A stretch of DNA of 64,000 nt from Capsicum annuum (GCF_002878395.1 NC_061121.1:47469423-47533422); one strand, 5' to 3'; counted from the first letter of the stretch, positions 11,000 to 22,404 are shown. Notes: generated from the letters alone by a model not told the origin. Translations and numbers: made by a program.

Positions 11000-11476
11000 A
11001 CTCTTTTTGACATAAAGAAAATAACTTTACATGCTAAAAAAAAATATATCCGCCAATAATGAATTTAAAAAAAAGCATAAGAACGTCTTTTAAGTAGAGA
11101 TTGAAAATTTATCCATAATAATTAAAGAATAAAGTCAAAAAGGAGAAACAATCAATATTATCTATTCTTTTCAACATAAAGGAAACAACTTTACATGCTA
11201 AAAACAAACATATCCGCTAACAATGAATTTAAACAAAGCATAAGTACATCTTTTAAGCAAAGATTGAAGTTTTATCTATAATAATCAAAGAATAAAGTAA
11301 AAAAATAAAAGAAAGAAACAATATTACCTATTCTTTTCAACATAAAGGAAACAAGTTTACATGATAAAAACAAATATATCCGCCAACAATGAATTTAAAC
11401 AAAGCATAAGTACATCTTTTGAACAAAGATTGAAACTATAATAATCAAAGAATAAAATTAAAAAGGCACATACAAC
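11000..11476 (-). repeat. Tandem repeat of about 165 bp x 3 within the E LTR
   Basis: Three units start with CTTTT(C/G)ACATAAAG, pass through TTTACATG(C/A)TAAAAA and ATATCCGCC, and end with ATAATCAAAGAATAAA. Unit starts are near 11000, 11164 and 11330; the last is slightly shorter. On the minus strand they lie downstream of the TATA box, in the presumed R/U5 or leader part of the LTR. Confidence 0.75.
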
Positions 11477-11868
11477 TATTGCTAGCTCAATTTTATACCA
11501 TGAACATGAAAATTAACTAAATATTAATACCACAATGTCCTATGGCCTTCAAGACTATCTACAGCAAATAATTCCAGCAAACAAATTTATAACAACGAAC
11601 TAAGAAGAAGAAAAAGATGAAGAAGAAAATGATAATAATACTAAAAAAAAGGGGAAAGACGTGTTTACCTTTTTTGGGGCAGCAAAATAGGAATACAAGC
11701 TTTCTTCAGAGTCTTGATCACCACTGAAAAGCATTTAACTCGAGAACTTCGATTAGCCCGCGAATTTTATGAAAAAGAAAAATATTTTACTAAAATAAAA
11801 ACTCTTCTTTGCTCAAAGCTTTTTTTTTTCAACCTTGAGACTTGCTCTTTCTGTCAAAATAGTGGTAG

Positions 11869-11876
11869 TATTTATA
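11869..11876 (-). promoter_or_regulatory. TATA box of the E LTR promoter
   Basis: The minus strand reads TATAAATA in the context CCTATAAATACTACC. It is placed about 1.1 kb into the LTR, just downstream (minus strand) of the palindromic repeats, which suits an LTR U3 promoter. No transcript evidence is available. Confidence 0.5.
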
Positions 11877-11980
11877 GGAAAGGATGGGTATTCAATTCTT
11901 TTCATCCACCAATGTGGAAGAGAGTATTTAGGGGTGTTTTTGAAATTTTAAAATTAATGATAAGGTGAGGTGGAAGATAA

Positions 11981-12345
11981 AGTGAGGGGAAAATTGTACA
12001 ATGTAGTACAATTTTTTAATATCAAAATTTGAATTTTAAAAAAGAATAAGGTTGAGGGGGAATTGTACAATGTAGTACAATTTTTTAATTTAAAAATTTG
12101 AATTTTAAAAAGGAACAAGGTTGAGAGGGAATTGTACAATGTAGTACAATTTTTTAAATTCAAAATTTGAATTTGAAAAAACGACAAGGTTGAGGGAGAA
12201 TTGTACAATGTAGTATAATTTTTAAATTTTAAAATTGGAAAAAGAACAAAATTGAGGGGCAATTGTACAATGTAGTACAATTTTTGAATTTTAAAATTGG
12301 AAAAGGGAGAAAGTTGAGGGGGAGTTGTACAATCTAGTACGAATT
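11981..12345 (-). repeat. Six tandem palindromic repeats in U3 of the E LTR
   Basis: Six units of 61-70 bp (centres near 11993, 12061, 12131, 12200, 12261, 12324) each contain ATTGTACAATGTAGTACAAT, an inverted repeat with 7-base arms (ATTGTAC / GTACAAT), plus an AT-rich spacer ending in AGGTTGAGGG. On the minus strand the array ends about 100 bases upstream of the TATA box, so it occupies the usual enhancer position. A frame of 108 codons on the minus strand is only a translation of the repeats. Confidence 0.85.
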
Positions 12346-12957
12346 TAAAATTATTTTTGGTGGAATTGGGTAGAAGTTATGAGAGTTTTAAAAAATTTTG
12401 GGTTATGAGAGTTTTTAAAAATTTTGGGGTTATGTAAAATATAACCCTAATTGAGATTTAAAATTTAGCCAAATTTATTTAATTTTGACTAAATTAAAAA
12501 TCAATTGGCAGATTGCATTGCAATTATGACCAATTTGATTTCAATTATGGCTAATCTAATAGATTGACTAAATTAAATTAAAATTCAATACGAATTAATA
12601 CTTCTTTTAATCTTGAGATTCTTGATTAGATAAAATCAAATAAATATTTCTCCAAATAACTAATTTTGAGAACAAATCATATTTAAATCAATATTTTATC
12701 CATTTGAATTAATTTTCAAGATAAGCTTTGATTAAAATTTGTTATTCCATAAAATAAATATTTAAGTAACAAAATTATATAATTTCGTATAATTAAATAC
12801 GATGATATATAATCGCTTTTTTAAAATGGTAAAATTACTCAAATAAATACTTTGAAAAGCATTTTATTCGGATAAAATAAATAGTATAATTTTATTTGAA
12901 AATCAAAGAAAACTGGGACTAAACTTAGTTGCAGAGGACAAAAATTAGGTGTGAACA

Positions 12958-13967
12958 GCATTTTCAGTCGATGGTTTATCCCTGTGGTGTTTTTGTTCTC
13001 CCCACTATTTTACGATTTTAGCTCAGTTTTGGGTTAACGCATTGGAATAGTGATTTAGAAGTTGTGAAGATGTGGAATATTAAAACCAACCCATCTTCAA
13101 GTTTGGTTTGAGCATTTGAGATCGAGCGATTCATCCTTGGTGTTAAGAATTCAGCTTGGAGTTGTAGAGCTGAATGCAACCTTTGTTTTAGATTTTCCTT
13201 TGTTCGAAGTTCTTCTATAGGCTAGTTGAGCCTACTCCGTGGTTACATATTCGGTCTTCTTGAGTTCGGACAAATTAAGGTTGATGGGTGTTCATATGAT
13301 AGTCCATGGACAGGGTATTGGTTCCTTTAGCTTTGACCCTGGGTTTTTTATTTTTATTGAGTTTTATAGGTGAGATACTCAATGATAGTAGTATACTTAG
13401 GTCGGATTCCACTTGATTTTATTCTGGGTTGATGCGACATCCAGGAGCTGATCATTCAGTGATGAGTAGCTATACTTTGGACTTCTGGATCTTAGTTTCG
13501 ATTATCGTCTAAACTTGTTATAGCATCGACATAGATTGAATTCCTTGATTATCACTACTTGTGTGTCCAGATGGCACCTTATGAGCTGATTCTCAGTTTG
13601 TCGTATAGATTTTCAGTGGATCAGCTTCAGTTCTTCAAGTTCTCTTTGATGAGATTGTGCGGACAACACTCAAGTAATTTTCCTCCTAGTTTGGAGTAGA
13701 TAGCAGGTGTGAAAAAGAAGGTTATATTTAGATTTGGAGAAGGTGGTATGATTCATGTCTTGGGTTGGTTTTGGCTTAGATGAGCCTTTGTTGATTTTTG
13801 CAAGTGTTAAGATGGTATTAGTGTGTTGTGGTTTAGATTTGCATGCATTAGCCTTTGTTGATTTAGTTGGAGACCAGTTGATGGTTGATGAGTTTTTGTT
13901 GTTTGGAAGTGAAGTGAGAGAGCGGGTTGGAAAAGGAATACTTGTAGCAAAATCCCTTGAAAGTGTT
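12958..13967. other. Unassigned interval between elements E and A
   Basis: About 1 kb lies between two oppositely oriented LTR starts. It is less AT-rich than the flanks. A plus-strand frame from the ATG at 13755 (MSWVGFGLDEPLLIFASVKM) stays open to 13967 and is cut by the LTR of element A; a complementary minus-strand frame is open too. I do not recognise either protein. It could be old transposon internal sequence or a fragment of a host gene; no function is claimed. Confidence 0.35.
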
Positions 13968-14152
13968 TGTAGACACGTGATTTTTTTATCCTCCACCAAT
14001 TTTAAATATTCAATCATATATTATTTTGATTATTAATTTTATTTTTTAATAAATTTTTAGTTAAAAATAAATAATTAAGTAATATTAATTTTGAGATATT
14101 AAAAATAATAATAAAATAAAATATATATAAAATTAACTATTTTTGTATTGTT

Positions 14153-14252
14153 NNNNNNNNNNNNNNNNNNNNNNNNNNNNNNNNNNNNNNNNNNNNNNNN
14201 NNNNNNNNNNNNNNNNNNNNNNNNNNNNNNNNNNNNNNNNNNNNNNNNNNNN
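14153..14252. other. Assembly gap of 100 N
   Basis: Exactly 100 undetermined bases within the LTR of element A, the usual scaffold placeholder for a gap of unknown true size. The LTR length is therefore provisional. Confidence 0.97.
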
Positions 14253-16259
14253 CTCCCCTTTATCTACCTAAAAACTACTCCCCCTAAATTTAAAAAAAAA
14301 AAAATTGTTCACTCCCAAGAGTCCATGTTAAAAGGATTTTCCTCCTACAGAGAGGGACTACGTACTTTTCTGCATAGAAAAAAAAATAGAACACAAAAAA
14401 ACAAAAGAAATCATAGAGGAAAAGCAGTGAAGTTGAATTTGGATTCGTGTTCAAGATTTCGGTGACGATTGTTGCGAGTTTCATTATTCCGTTCACGTCA
14501 ATCTTGTTTCTTTATTCCGTTCGAATCAATCACAGGTTTATTTTTATATTTTGCATCACTCATATTATGAATTTATTTTATAAATGCATAAATAAAAATG
14601 ATCGTTAAGTTGTTTTATGCAATATTTAGTAAGCATAGTTAATTGATTATGTGGGTGTCTTATTATTGCATGCTATTTGATTAAGTTATAATATATTTAT
14701 TTATGTTTTGAGTGTAAAAAAAAATAAAAAAATTAAAAAAAACTGTGTTGTGTTAATTTTGCTAAAGTTAAAATTTGAAATGAAAAAGAGAAATAGATGA
14801 AAGAAATTAACACTGTTTGATGTACAACAATACACATAGCATATCGAAAATTGCAATAAAATCCGGATAAAAAAATTCATAAAATCAGATGATTTAATGA
14901 GATGAGATAGATCAGAAATTAGAAGATTAACCGGAGAATATTTATTTCTTGCGTTTTTCGGCGAGTCTATATCGGAAACTCGCCGGAAAAATGCCAAAAC
15001 CAGTCAAACAACCCTCATCGCCGAAAAACAATCGGAACCACCCAGCGCCGGCTTGCCATCCTTTTCCCCTCATCGCGCCGCCACACCTCCCTCGCCGTTG
15101 ATCTCCTCTTACCTTTTCCCATCACTCATTTCTCTCTCCGGCCGATCCCTTATCGGATCTAACCGACTCTGGTCCCCCTCTTTCTCCTTGGGTCGCTGTC
15201 GAAAAATGATGACGCCATCGCGATGCCTTTATCTCTCTCTGACACTGCCTCCGGATCTGATCACCAGAAGGCCGGTGTCCCAAAGCAAACCGGTCGGCAA
15301 TACCTGTCACTGCCAGTCGCAACTTTCATCGGAAAGTGATTTCCTTCTCACTACGGTCGTTGCTATTATATTATTCTGGGGGCAAGGGTAGTTGTCGAAA
15401 TTGGGATTTTCTTATATTCTGATGTAGCCCTTTCTACATATTTAAAAATGGCAATTTTATTTTTATTCAATAGTTTCATGATTTAATATAAGTTATACAA
15501 TACTATTATTAAATTAGTACATTGATATGGTTTTAAAAGTCTGGTATTTTTTAATTTTATTTTTATTTTTGAGTCGGTAAGAAATAAACACTAGTATGTA
15601 GCTTATGTATTTCTATCCAATGTTAATCACAAAATCATGATAATTATTAGTTAATTGAGTATCTAGAATAAATATTATTTAAAGGTTAGTTAAAAGAATT
15701 ACCTTTTAGGCGATTTTTGGACTTATATTAATTTAAGAAAATGAATCAAGGTCATAATAAAATTTAGTATAACAAGTTAATTTCTGTATATTATTATTAT
15801 TATTATTTTTTTTTTTAATTTTTATTAATGAAGTTTACTAATTAATTATGGTAAAAAAAATTTATTTTAATTTATTATTAACGTTGGTCTCAATTTAGAA
15901 TGTGGCATACGCATCTTTCTGAGACATTTTAAATTTCAAGATGCAATAATGCACCTTCACAAATATTTCTTTTTCTTTTATTTTCATCGATTTAATTAAT
16001 ATAAAATATATAGACGATTTAGTATATTAAAAATGAGTGAATTAGACCTTAACATAATTTACCAAAATAGTTATAGTTAAGTATAAGTCAATAAAAGCGA
16101 CCGTGCTAGAACCACGGGACTCGAGGGGTGCCTCACACCTCCCCCTCGGTCAACAGAATTCCCTACCTAGTCTTTTGTTTTTGCAGACCAATAAAGAGTC
16201 ATTTCCTTTTGATTAGGGATTCAAAAAGGTGACTTGGAACACCATAACTCGATTCCAAG

Positions 16260-16270
16260 TGGCGACTCTG
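16260..16270 (+). promoter_or_regulatory. PBS-like core inside U5 of element A
   Basis: TGGCGACTCTG matches the first 11 bases of the tRNA-Arg primer complement exactly. It is 103 bases upstream of the real PBS and inside the LTR, in the context CCAAGTGGCGACTCTG. Confidence 0.6.
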
Positions 16271-16362
16271 TAAATAAATTAATTCCTATTCAAATCATCA
16301 TTTTAATTGGAAAAACCCTTCGACCTCGACTTGCTTCGAGCAAAAAAGGAGTGTGACATCTC

Positions 16363-16380
16363 TGGTGACTCTGCTGGGGA
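16363..16380 (+). promoter_or_regulatory. tRNA-Arg primer-binding site of element A
   Basis: TGGTGACTCTGCTGGGGA differs by one base from the complement of the plant tRNA-Arg 3' end (TGGCGACTCTGCTGGGGA, from memory). It begins four bases after the LTR end. tRNA-Arg priming is known for Ogre elements. Confidence 0.85.
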
Positions 16381-17792
16381 ATAATAAGAATTCGAGCTTT
16401 TTATATTGACTTATACTTGCTTTAATTATTGTTGATATTGTATTTGTTAGCCTTATGTGCTACTTGTTGCTCATTTACTGCTTTGATATTATTTGAACTG
16501 TATTATATATTGTCTTCTGTCGTGTACCCCCTCTGAGTCTCTGAAATAGGATAGACGAATGCAATATATGCATCCCACCTTCTTTTTGAGATAGCCGGAG
16601 TGTCAAGTCACCTGTTGAAGGATATAGTCATACATGTTAGGTGGGGTTCGGATTGACAACGAAGGCAGTGTTGCCCTGCTACCGACCAAGTTGTTCCTCC
16701 CCGGCTCGAGGGTCCGCTCGGGTAAGCCAGTCTAGACACCTATCCCTATTAAGTTTAAACTTAGAAGAACTGAAAACTTAGAATCTGGTTATCCTTATTA
16801 GGTGCCGCTTTATTTACATCATATGCATTTGACTTAGCGGGACTCGGAACAGGGGCCGGGTCTGTCTAGGACAGGTAACTTGCTTTATAAAGACCAACAT
16901 GTGCATCCTACGTGCTCTTTGACATTTGCTTGGAAGAATATTTATTTGTTGACCAACTTTAGGCAATTTTAAAATGCGAGAGATTAATTTATCCTCAAAT
17001 TTAGTTAATCATTTTTTTTAAAGAAAAATTTTATGTTTTAAAAAAATAAAAAAAAATTAAATATACAACAACATAGTTTTTACCATCTTCATGAACTACG
17101 AGGGTCTCATTCTCTTTTTTGTGAGATACGTAGGAAGTCCTACCCAGAATACGACCATTTATTTGAAAGATAATAATAATATATTTATTCACAGATTTAT
17201 CGAAGGATATTTTTAGAAAAATAATAAGAAGAAGAAGAAGAAAAATGATTGTTTTCATGAATATTATTATCTTTATTTTACTTTTCATTCTTATTTTCAA
17301 AATTAATTTTAACATAAAAATCACAATAGCCTGAACCTTTAGGAATCGTGAGCTGAATTTTTGCAAAGTAATACAATATGTAAACATATATTTAACAGTC
17401 CTGAACCTTTAGGGGTCGTGAGGCTGAAATTTTTATACAACTTCATGCATAAAACAATCATTCTTCTTTTTCTTTATTTCTAATTAATTTTATTTTATTT
17501 TTTTGTTCTTTCAAGTATATTTAGGAGTATTGTCTTCAAACATATAGTTTAAATTTGTCTAGAGGTCTGTTGTTGCAAAATTTTTAAAAGAGTCAATTTA
17601 AATAAATGATTTTCCTAAAAATATTATCAGTCGTATTTCTCTCACTTTGATAAAATTGTTCTTTACAACTAAGTCCCAATAATGGTCGCATTAGGTCTCA
17701 CGAGTCAAGATTAATTCTTTCAAAATTAATAAATTAAGTTCTGCTTAAGTCTAGACATTTATTAATCTCACGTCCTTATCAATAGGTATAAA
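16381..17792 (+). other. Element A 5' leader
   Basis: About 1.4 kb of untranslated leader with AT-rich stretches, and GC-richer blocks around 16500-16900. It holds one copy of the conserved UTR motif (17093-17150) and a two-copy repeat starting CCTGAACCTTTAGG (about 17330 and 17400). A minus-strand open frame at 17031-17387 is low-complexity and not a gene. Confidence 0.5.
17093..17150 (+). repeat. Conserved UTR motif copy, element A leader
   Basis: It reads GAACTACG, then CTCATTCTC, then GTGAGATACGTAGGAAGTCC. This is the same framework as the copies in elements B, C and E. Confidence 0.65.
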
Positions 17793-19629
17793 ATGTCTCC
17801 TCCAGTTCGTGGAAAGCGTCAAAAAGGAAAGAGGGATGGGAGTGTACCACTTCAGGTTGTTGATGAAATCCCTCTGCAGCTTTGGTTATGATGGAATGCA
17901 ATGGATACATTCGATTATGGCGAGATACATAAGTATTTGGGTTTTTTGACGAGTATCATGAGAATCAACCCTAATAAGGAAGTGATTGTTGCATTACTGA
18001 ATTTCTGGGACATGAGAAATAATGTATTCGCTTTTCAGATTTTGAGCTGACACCGACTTTAGAGGAGATAACGGGCTATGTTGGATATGGGGATATGCAT
18101 CGGAAGAAACTTATATCCCCAAGATTTATTTTGATAAACAGATTTTGCAAGCTCATGAACATACGGAATACAAAATAAGAATCAATGAAAAAAGGTTGGG
18201 TTTCCTTGCAGTTTTTGTATGACAGATACAGAAAGCAAGAGGGGTTTTAAAAGTACGGTAAACAACTTTGTAATAAGGGGAGTTTTGAGGCTTGGAAAAT
18301 TCATAGACGATTTGCATTCATGGTTTCCTTTTTAGGCACTATGGTCTTCCAAAAAATTAATATTCGTTTAGCGGGAGTAGTACAAATACTGATTAAGAAA
18401 GATTACATTATGGTACCAATGATCCTAATCGATATTTACCGTGCTCTTACTATTTGTCAGAAGGGAAAGAGTTTTTTCGATTGATGTAATATCTTGTTAC
18501 AGATGTGAATTGTGGAGCATCTTTATCAACGTCCTACAATGACAAGGTTTGATCCCGAACGATTTAATCGCATCAATGATTACGAGGAAAGGATGGAGAA
18601 ATATAAATGTCCAAAAGAAATTAGAGATTGGGTTAAGCTTTTTCGTTCTTTGACAGCAGATAAAATCACTTGGAATCTCCATTGGTTCCCTTGGAGGCAA
18701 GTCATACATAGTTCTATCATTCGTCCGTTCTTGTTATTAATGGGTATTAGAGGTGTTCAACCGCATATTCCATTGAGGGTTTTACGTCAGCTAGGTAGGC
18801 GTTTAATAATTCCTATAACAGAAAACATGACTGAGTTTGTATTTGAGGTCAGACCAGAGATTCCACTTCCAGAAGATTTGGCCCAGCATATTTGGGAGGG
18901 TTGCCGTATTATGGGGATTGAAACAATGGTCATAGAGCGTGAGAAAGGAGAAGTGCACCCAGATTACCATGAATGGTTTGAAGAACAGTTGAGTTCGCCA
19001 GTCAGACCAGAAAGATCGATTAGGGGACTTATAGATCAGGAAGCTGCAATCAAGATAAGAATTGAGAGAGCCATGCGAGAACATCATGAGGCCAACCAAG
19101 CTTTGAGAGCAGAATTAGAGCATGCCAGGGAAAAAATAGACGAACAACAAAGGGAATTTGCTGAAGAGAAAGCTAAGTCAGCAGATATTGAGGTTGCACT
19201 TCGGGGACAAATCAAGATTGCTACCACTAGAGGGTCACACGTTGCAGTACTTACCGTATCTCACTGACAAAAACTGCAAGAAGTTGAAAAGAATATGCAA
19301 GAAGAATTTGATCGAGAGAGATCTCAGTGGATCCGTGAAGAAGAAATATTGCGAGATAGTTAGAGGTTGCTTTTACTCGTAAAAAGTGTACAAGAGAGAT
19401 GGTTGATTTTCGAGATCGACAAGCCCACGAATGGGATCAGGCCTTCAGTTCTCTTCGAGTCAAGGTATGTCGTGTAGCACATGATACTGCAAGAATGGGT
19501 TTGGATTATCAGCAGTTGGATCGTGATGACATTTTGGCACAAGTACCAACTTTCGCACAACGTCTTACTACTTCATTGGAGGACATATACTTGAGCTTGG
19601 GAGGACATTTTAAGACGAAGTCTCCTTGA
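17793..19629 (+). pseudogene. Element A ORF1 (Ogre upstream ORF, DUF7745-like), broken
   Basis: The start ATG at 17793 gives MSPPVRGKRQKGKRDG, a basic N-terminus. After an internal stop and a frameshift near 18045, the frame reads FSDFELTPTLEEITGYVGYG, the hallmark block of Ogre ORF1 (DUF7745 / plant-mobile-domain-like, from memory). From 18512 a 251-codon stretch contains RPTMTRFDPERFNRIND, EIRDWVKLFRSLTADKITWN and IRGVQPHIPLRVLRQLGR, then a charged coiled coil (about residues 175-245 of that stretch: HHEANQALRAELEHAREKID). After a stop at 19264 a further frame runs to 19629. Full length would be about 610 residues. The molecular role of Ogre ORF1 is not known to me. It lies upstream of gag as a separate frame. 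Confidence 0.75.
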
Positions 19630-20181
19630 ATAGATAGTTGTTTTATTTGTCATAGTTTTTCTTTTTTCTGTTTTAAAACTTCTTGTTTAGATGTTATGTC
19701 TTTTAGTTTTCAGATGTTAGTTAGTAGGTTTTATTTTTGGAGTTGGGTCAGTTATTTTGTCGTATTTATATTATAGAATGTAATAAAGTTGACTGTTTAT
19801 TTCTATATATATTACTTATGTTTTACTTCACTTACTTTAAATATTTTCTTCAATAAAAGAAAATTCTGCTAAATTCCTCCCGAACTATGCAAGATCTGAT
19901 TCATGTCCTGACATAATACGTAGGCAACCCTCCAAAGGGTTCGATCATAACTTTTGAAAAAATATATGCCTAGAAAAGCCGGGATGAAACACAAAGTCTT
20001 CCATGATAGGTTGGGAAATGCATATAGAAACATGACATATAACGTGGCATTATAATGTGTTAAATATATAACACTCACCCGTTTGCTACTTGGTAATAGA
20101 AAGATAAAGTAATTGGTGGTTGGTTTGTGGCTTAAACTGGCATCACATCCGTATAACACCAGATACAAGGGTAAAAGAAGA
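19630..20181 (+). other. Element A spacer between ORF1 and gag
   Basis: About 550 bp of AT-rich non-coding sequence carrying one conserved UTR motif copy (19882-19946). No reading frame is supported. Confidence 0.5.
19882..19946 (+). repeat. Conserved UTR motif copy, element A ORF1-gag spacer
   Basis: It reads GAACTATGCAAGATCTGATTC, abbreviated here as GAACTATG then CTGATTC, followed by ATAATACGTAGGCAACC and GGGTTCGATC. It lies about 240 bases before the gag start. Two copies in one element's 5' region mirror the arrangement in element C. Confidence 0.7.
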
Positions 20182-22404
20182 ATGACCCGCAGAGAGGGTA
20201 TAGGGTCTGACAGTGAAGAAGAGCAGAATCAGTTGATTTCGCAGGAAGTAGCATCAATGGAAGAAATAAAATCATTGAAACAATAGATGGAGGAGATGTA
20301 CCAAGCTTGGTTGAATGGACAAGCCCCACCTTCTTCAATCCCTGGACTTTCGACTTTGAATGATCCAAATTCTGACCCAACTCAAACTAGTGATCCATTT
20401 TACCCACCAGGATTTGTCCCATTTGCTAATATGATTGAAGTTGCTAGTACTTCTACCATGCACCCACCGAATCTATCTATCGCAAATAACCCAATTTTTA
20501 CTTCTGTAGCACCAGCTACTGTGAGTACTCAACTGACAATACCAAAAAATACGGGTAAACCAAGTCATGATATGTTGTATCCTCCTGAAATGACTTTCAA
20601 ATCTCAAAATCCTATTATCATATTCATCAACGCGATACTCCTATCGTGATTGAGAAGATTGCCAAGAATGAGGAATAGGAGAATATGGCTAGAAAAGTTA
20701 GAAGTCTAGAGCAGAGTATAAGAAATATGCAAGGATTAGGTGGACCAAAAAGTGTTTCATACAAGGATTTATGTGTGTTTCCTGACGTCCATTTGCCGAT
20801 AGGGTTCAAAATGCCAAAATTTGACAAATATGAAGGACACGACGATCCTGTAGCCCATTTGAAAAATTTTTGCAATCAATTAAGGGGAGCATGAGGAAAA
20901 GAAGAATTATTGATGGCTTACTTTGGAGAAAGCCTTACAGGGATGGCTTCTGAATGGTTCATCGATCAAGACATTTCCCGTTGGCACGTATGGGATGACA
21001 TGGCTTGAGATTTCATTCAAAAATTTCAATATAACATTAAGATAGTGCCAGATCGCACTACGCTTGCCAACATGAGAAAAAAATATAACTGAACGTTTTC
21101 AAAAGTATGCCTTCAGATGGAGAGAACAGGCTTCAAGAGTCAGACCATCGATAAAAGAATCTGAAATGAGTGATATTTTTTTGCAAGCATAAGAACCTGA
21201 TTATTTCCATTATTTGCTTTTTACTATTGGAAGCACATTTGCTGAAGTTATCAAAGTTGGAGAGCTGTTAGAAAATAGAATCAAGTCAGGAAAGATCATC
21301 AGCTAGGCCGATTTGAAAGCAATAACACAGGCAATTCAAAGTGGTGCAGGAAGTTTCAGGGAAAAGAAAAGAAACGAGGATGTAGCAACTGTTGTGACAG
21401 GTCCACGACAAAATTGGAGAGGTGCGCGTCAACCATACGCACAGAATCTATTATATTTCATTCTATCTCCCCAATATCCTATTTATAATGCACAACCATA
21501 TGCTCGGGCTCCTTCTTACCCGCAGTGGCGTGCACCAGCAATCCAAAATCATCCAATGCCCCCCCTCCGCAAGTTCAAAAAAACCCTCCGAGGGCTAATT
21601 TTTGGCCTAGAGTAGAATTCAAAAAAGATAACATGGTAAAAGATAATTTCACTCCTATTGGAATATCTTACACCAGTTTATTTCATAGGCTAAGAAAAAT
21701 GAATGTTCTAAACCTAATTGAGCGAAAGATCCCGAGTCCTCAAGAACTTGGACTATTCTAGAAGATGTGAATACTGTTCTGATGCCCCAGGGCAAAACAC
21801 AGAGAAATGTTGGTATCTGAAAAGAGCCATTAAAGAGTTTATTAATACCCAACAGATTATGGTAGAAAGTCCAGACGCTTCAAATGTCAATCAAAATCTG
21901 CTGCCAGATCATAATGAAACAAACATGCTTGAAGTGATACTCACTGGTGAAGATGCTACGATGTCCTTTAAGCCGATTATTAAAATTAAAACTGATTCGA
22001 AAAAATTAGCAAATGCTATGGATTTGACATAGAAAGAGCCTGTAGAAATGGAGGTGGTGATAGCAAAACCCGAATCATCGAATGCTCCCTTGGTGATAGG
22101 GAAAGATATTTCATAAAATATTGGGTCAAGTCAAATAAAGATGAAACTCATTATTCCCAGAAGAGCCAATAAGCCTTTTTTAATCATAAAAGGAGCTCTC
22201 ATAGCTTCTATTGTTATTAAATCAGTGTCACAGCTGCCTATGGTTGATACCAAGGCTGTCCCTTGGAATTATAATCGTGTTGTGGTGATGCACAAGGGGA
22301 AAGAAATGATTGAAGATGTACATAAAATAGGGGGATTAACTCAATCTGGAAGATGTTATGCTCCAATAGAGTTAAGAAAGAATAAATAAGGCAGTGAAGA
22401 ATGA
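20182..22404 (+). pseudogene. gag: Element A gag (nucleocapsid included), broken
   Basis: The start ATG at 20182 gives MTRREGIGSDSEEEQNQLIS and a helical MEEIKSLKQ segment. A Pro/Ser/Thr-rich region (20290-20600) follows, then the capsid block at 20760-20893 (YKDLCVFPDVHLPIGFKMPK, then HDDPVAHLKNFCNQLRGA). Degenerate continuation includes LLMAYFGESLTGMASEWF and FIQKFQYNIKIVPD. A Pro/Tyr-rich stretch (QPYARAPSYPQWRAP) precedes a zinc knuckle at about 21765-21830 (CEYCSDAPGQNTEKC), in which the usual histidine after G is Q. A linker (22141-22389) with VPWNYNRVVVMHKGKEM follows. Multiple stops and frameshifts are present. Confidence 0.8.

Larger units (their letters stand above)
1440..12957 (-). 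mobile_element. Element E: degenerate Ogre/Tat-type Ty3/gypsy retrotransposon, minus strand
   Basis: On the minus strand the order is 5' LTR (12957-9247), degenerate tRNA-Arg PBS, an ORF1-position remnant, gag, gag-pro tail, intron remnant, RT N-terminal half, IN C-terminal tail and a long 3' UTR. This order, the separate upstream ORF, the intron before RT and the gag/RT motifs place it in the Ogre/Tat group. Many stops and frameshifts and at least two internal deletions make it non-functional. The 3' LTR is not in the window; the 3' UTR is interrupted by the LTR at 1-1439. Element A lies about 1 kb away in the opposite orientation. Confidence 0.8.
9247..12957 (-). repeat. 5' LTR of element E (about 3.7 kb)
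   Basis: On the minus strand it starts at 12957 with TGTTCACACCTAATTTTTG, the same start style as element B (TGTTCACACCCAATTTTG), and ends in AAAACA at 9247, just before the PBS. It contains a TATA box (11869-11876), tandem palindromic repeats (11981-12345), a repeat of about 165 bp (11000-11476) and a PBS-like TGGTGACTCTG (9318-9328). Frames inside it are not genes. The partner 3' LTR is not in the window. Confidence 0.75.
13968..16358 (+). repeat. 5' LTR of element A
   Basis: It starts TGTAGACACGTGATTTTTTT, the same start as element C's LTR (TGTAGACACGTAATTTTG), and ends GGAGTGTGACA, four bases before the PBS. The total is 2391 bp including the N gap. A GC-rich block at about 15000-15380 includes open frames of low-complexity composition that are not genes. 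Near the end is the U5 block GAGGGGTGCCTCACACC shared with elements B and C. Confidence 0.8.

Noticed and set aside
11954..12280. 108-codon minus-strand frame with repeated CTTLYNSPSTL-like units
   Set aside because: It is the translation of the palindromic tandem repeats in the E LTR; the periodicity is in the DNA, and no protein family is evident.
13670..14017. Minus-strand 115-codon frame opposite the 13755 frame
   Set aside because: It crosses the LTR boundary of element A at 13968, so it cannot be an original gene as it stands; neither strand could be matched to a family.
15053..15391. 112-codon Pro/Ser-rich open frame in the LTR of element A, with an opposite-strand frame
   Set aside because: It lies in the GC-rich block of an LTR, is low complexity, has no recognisable domain, and no counterpart in coding parts of related elements.
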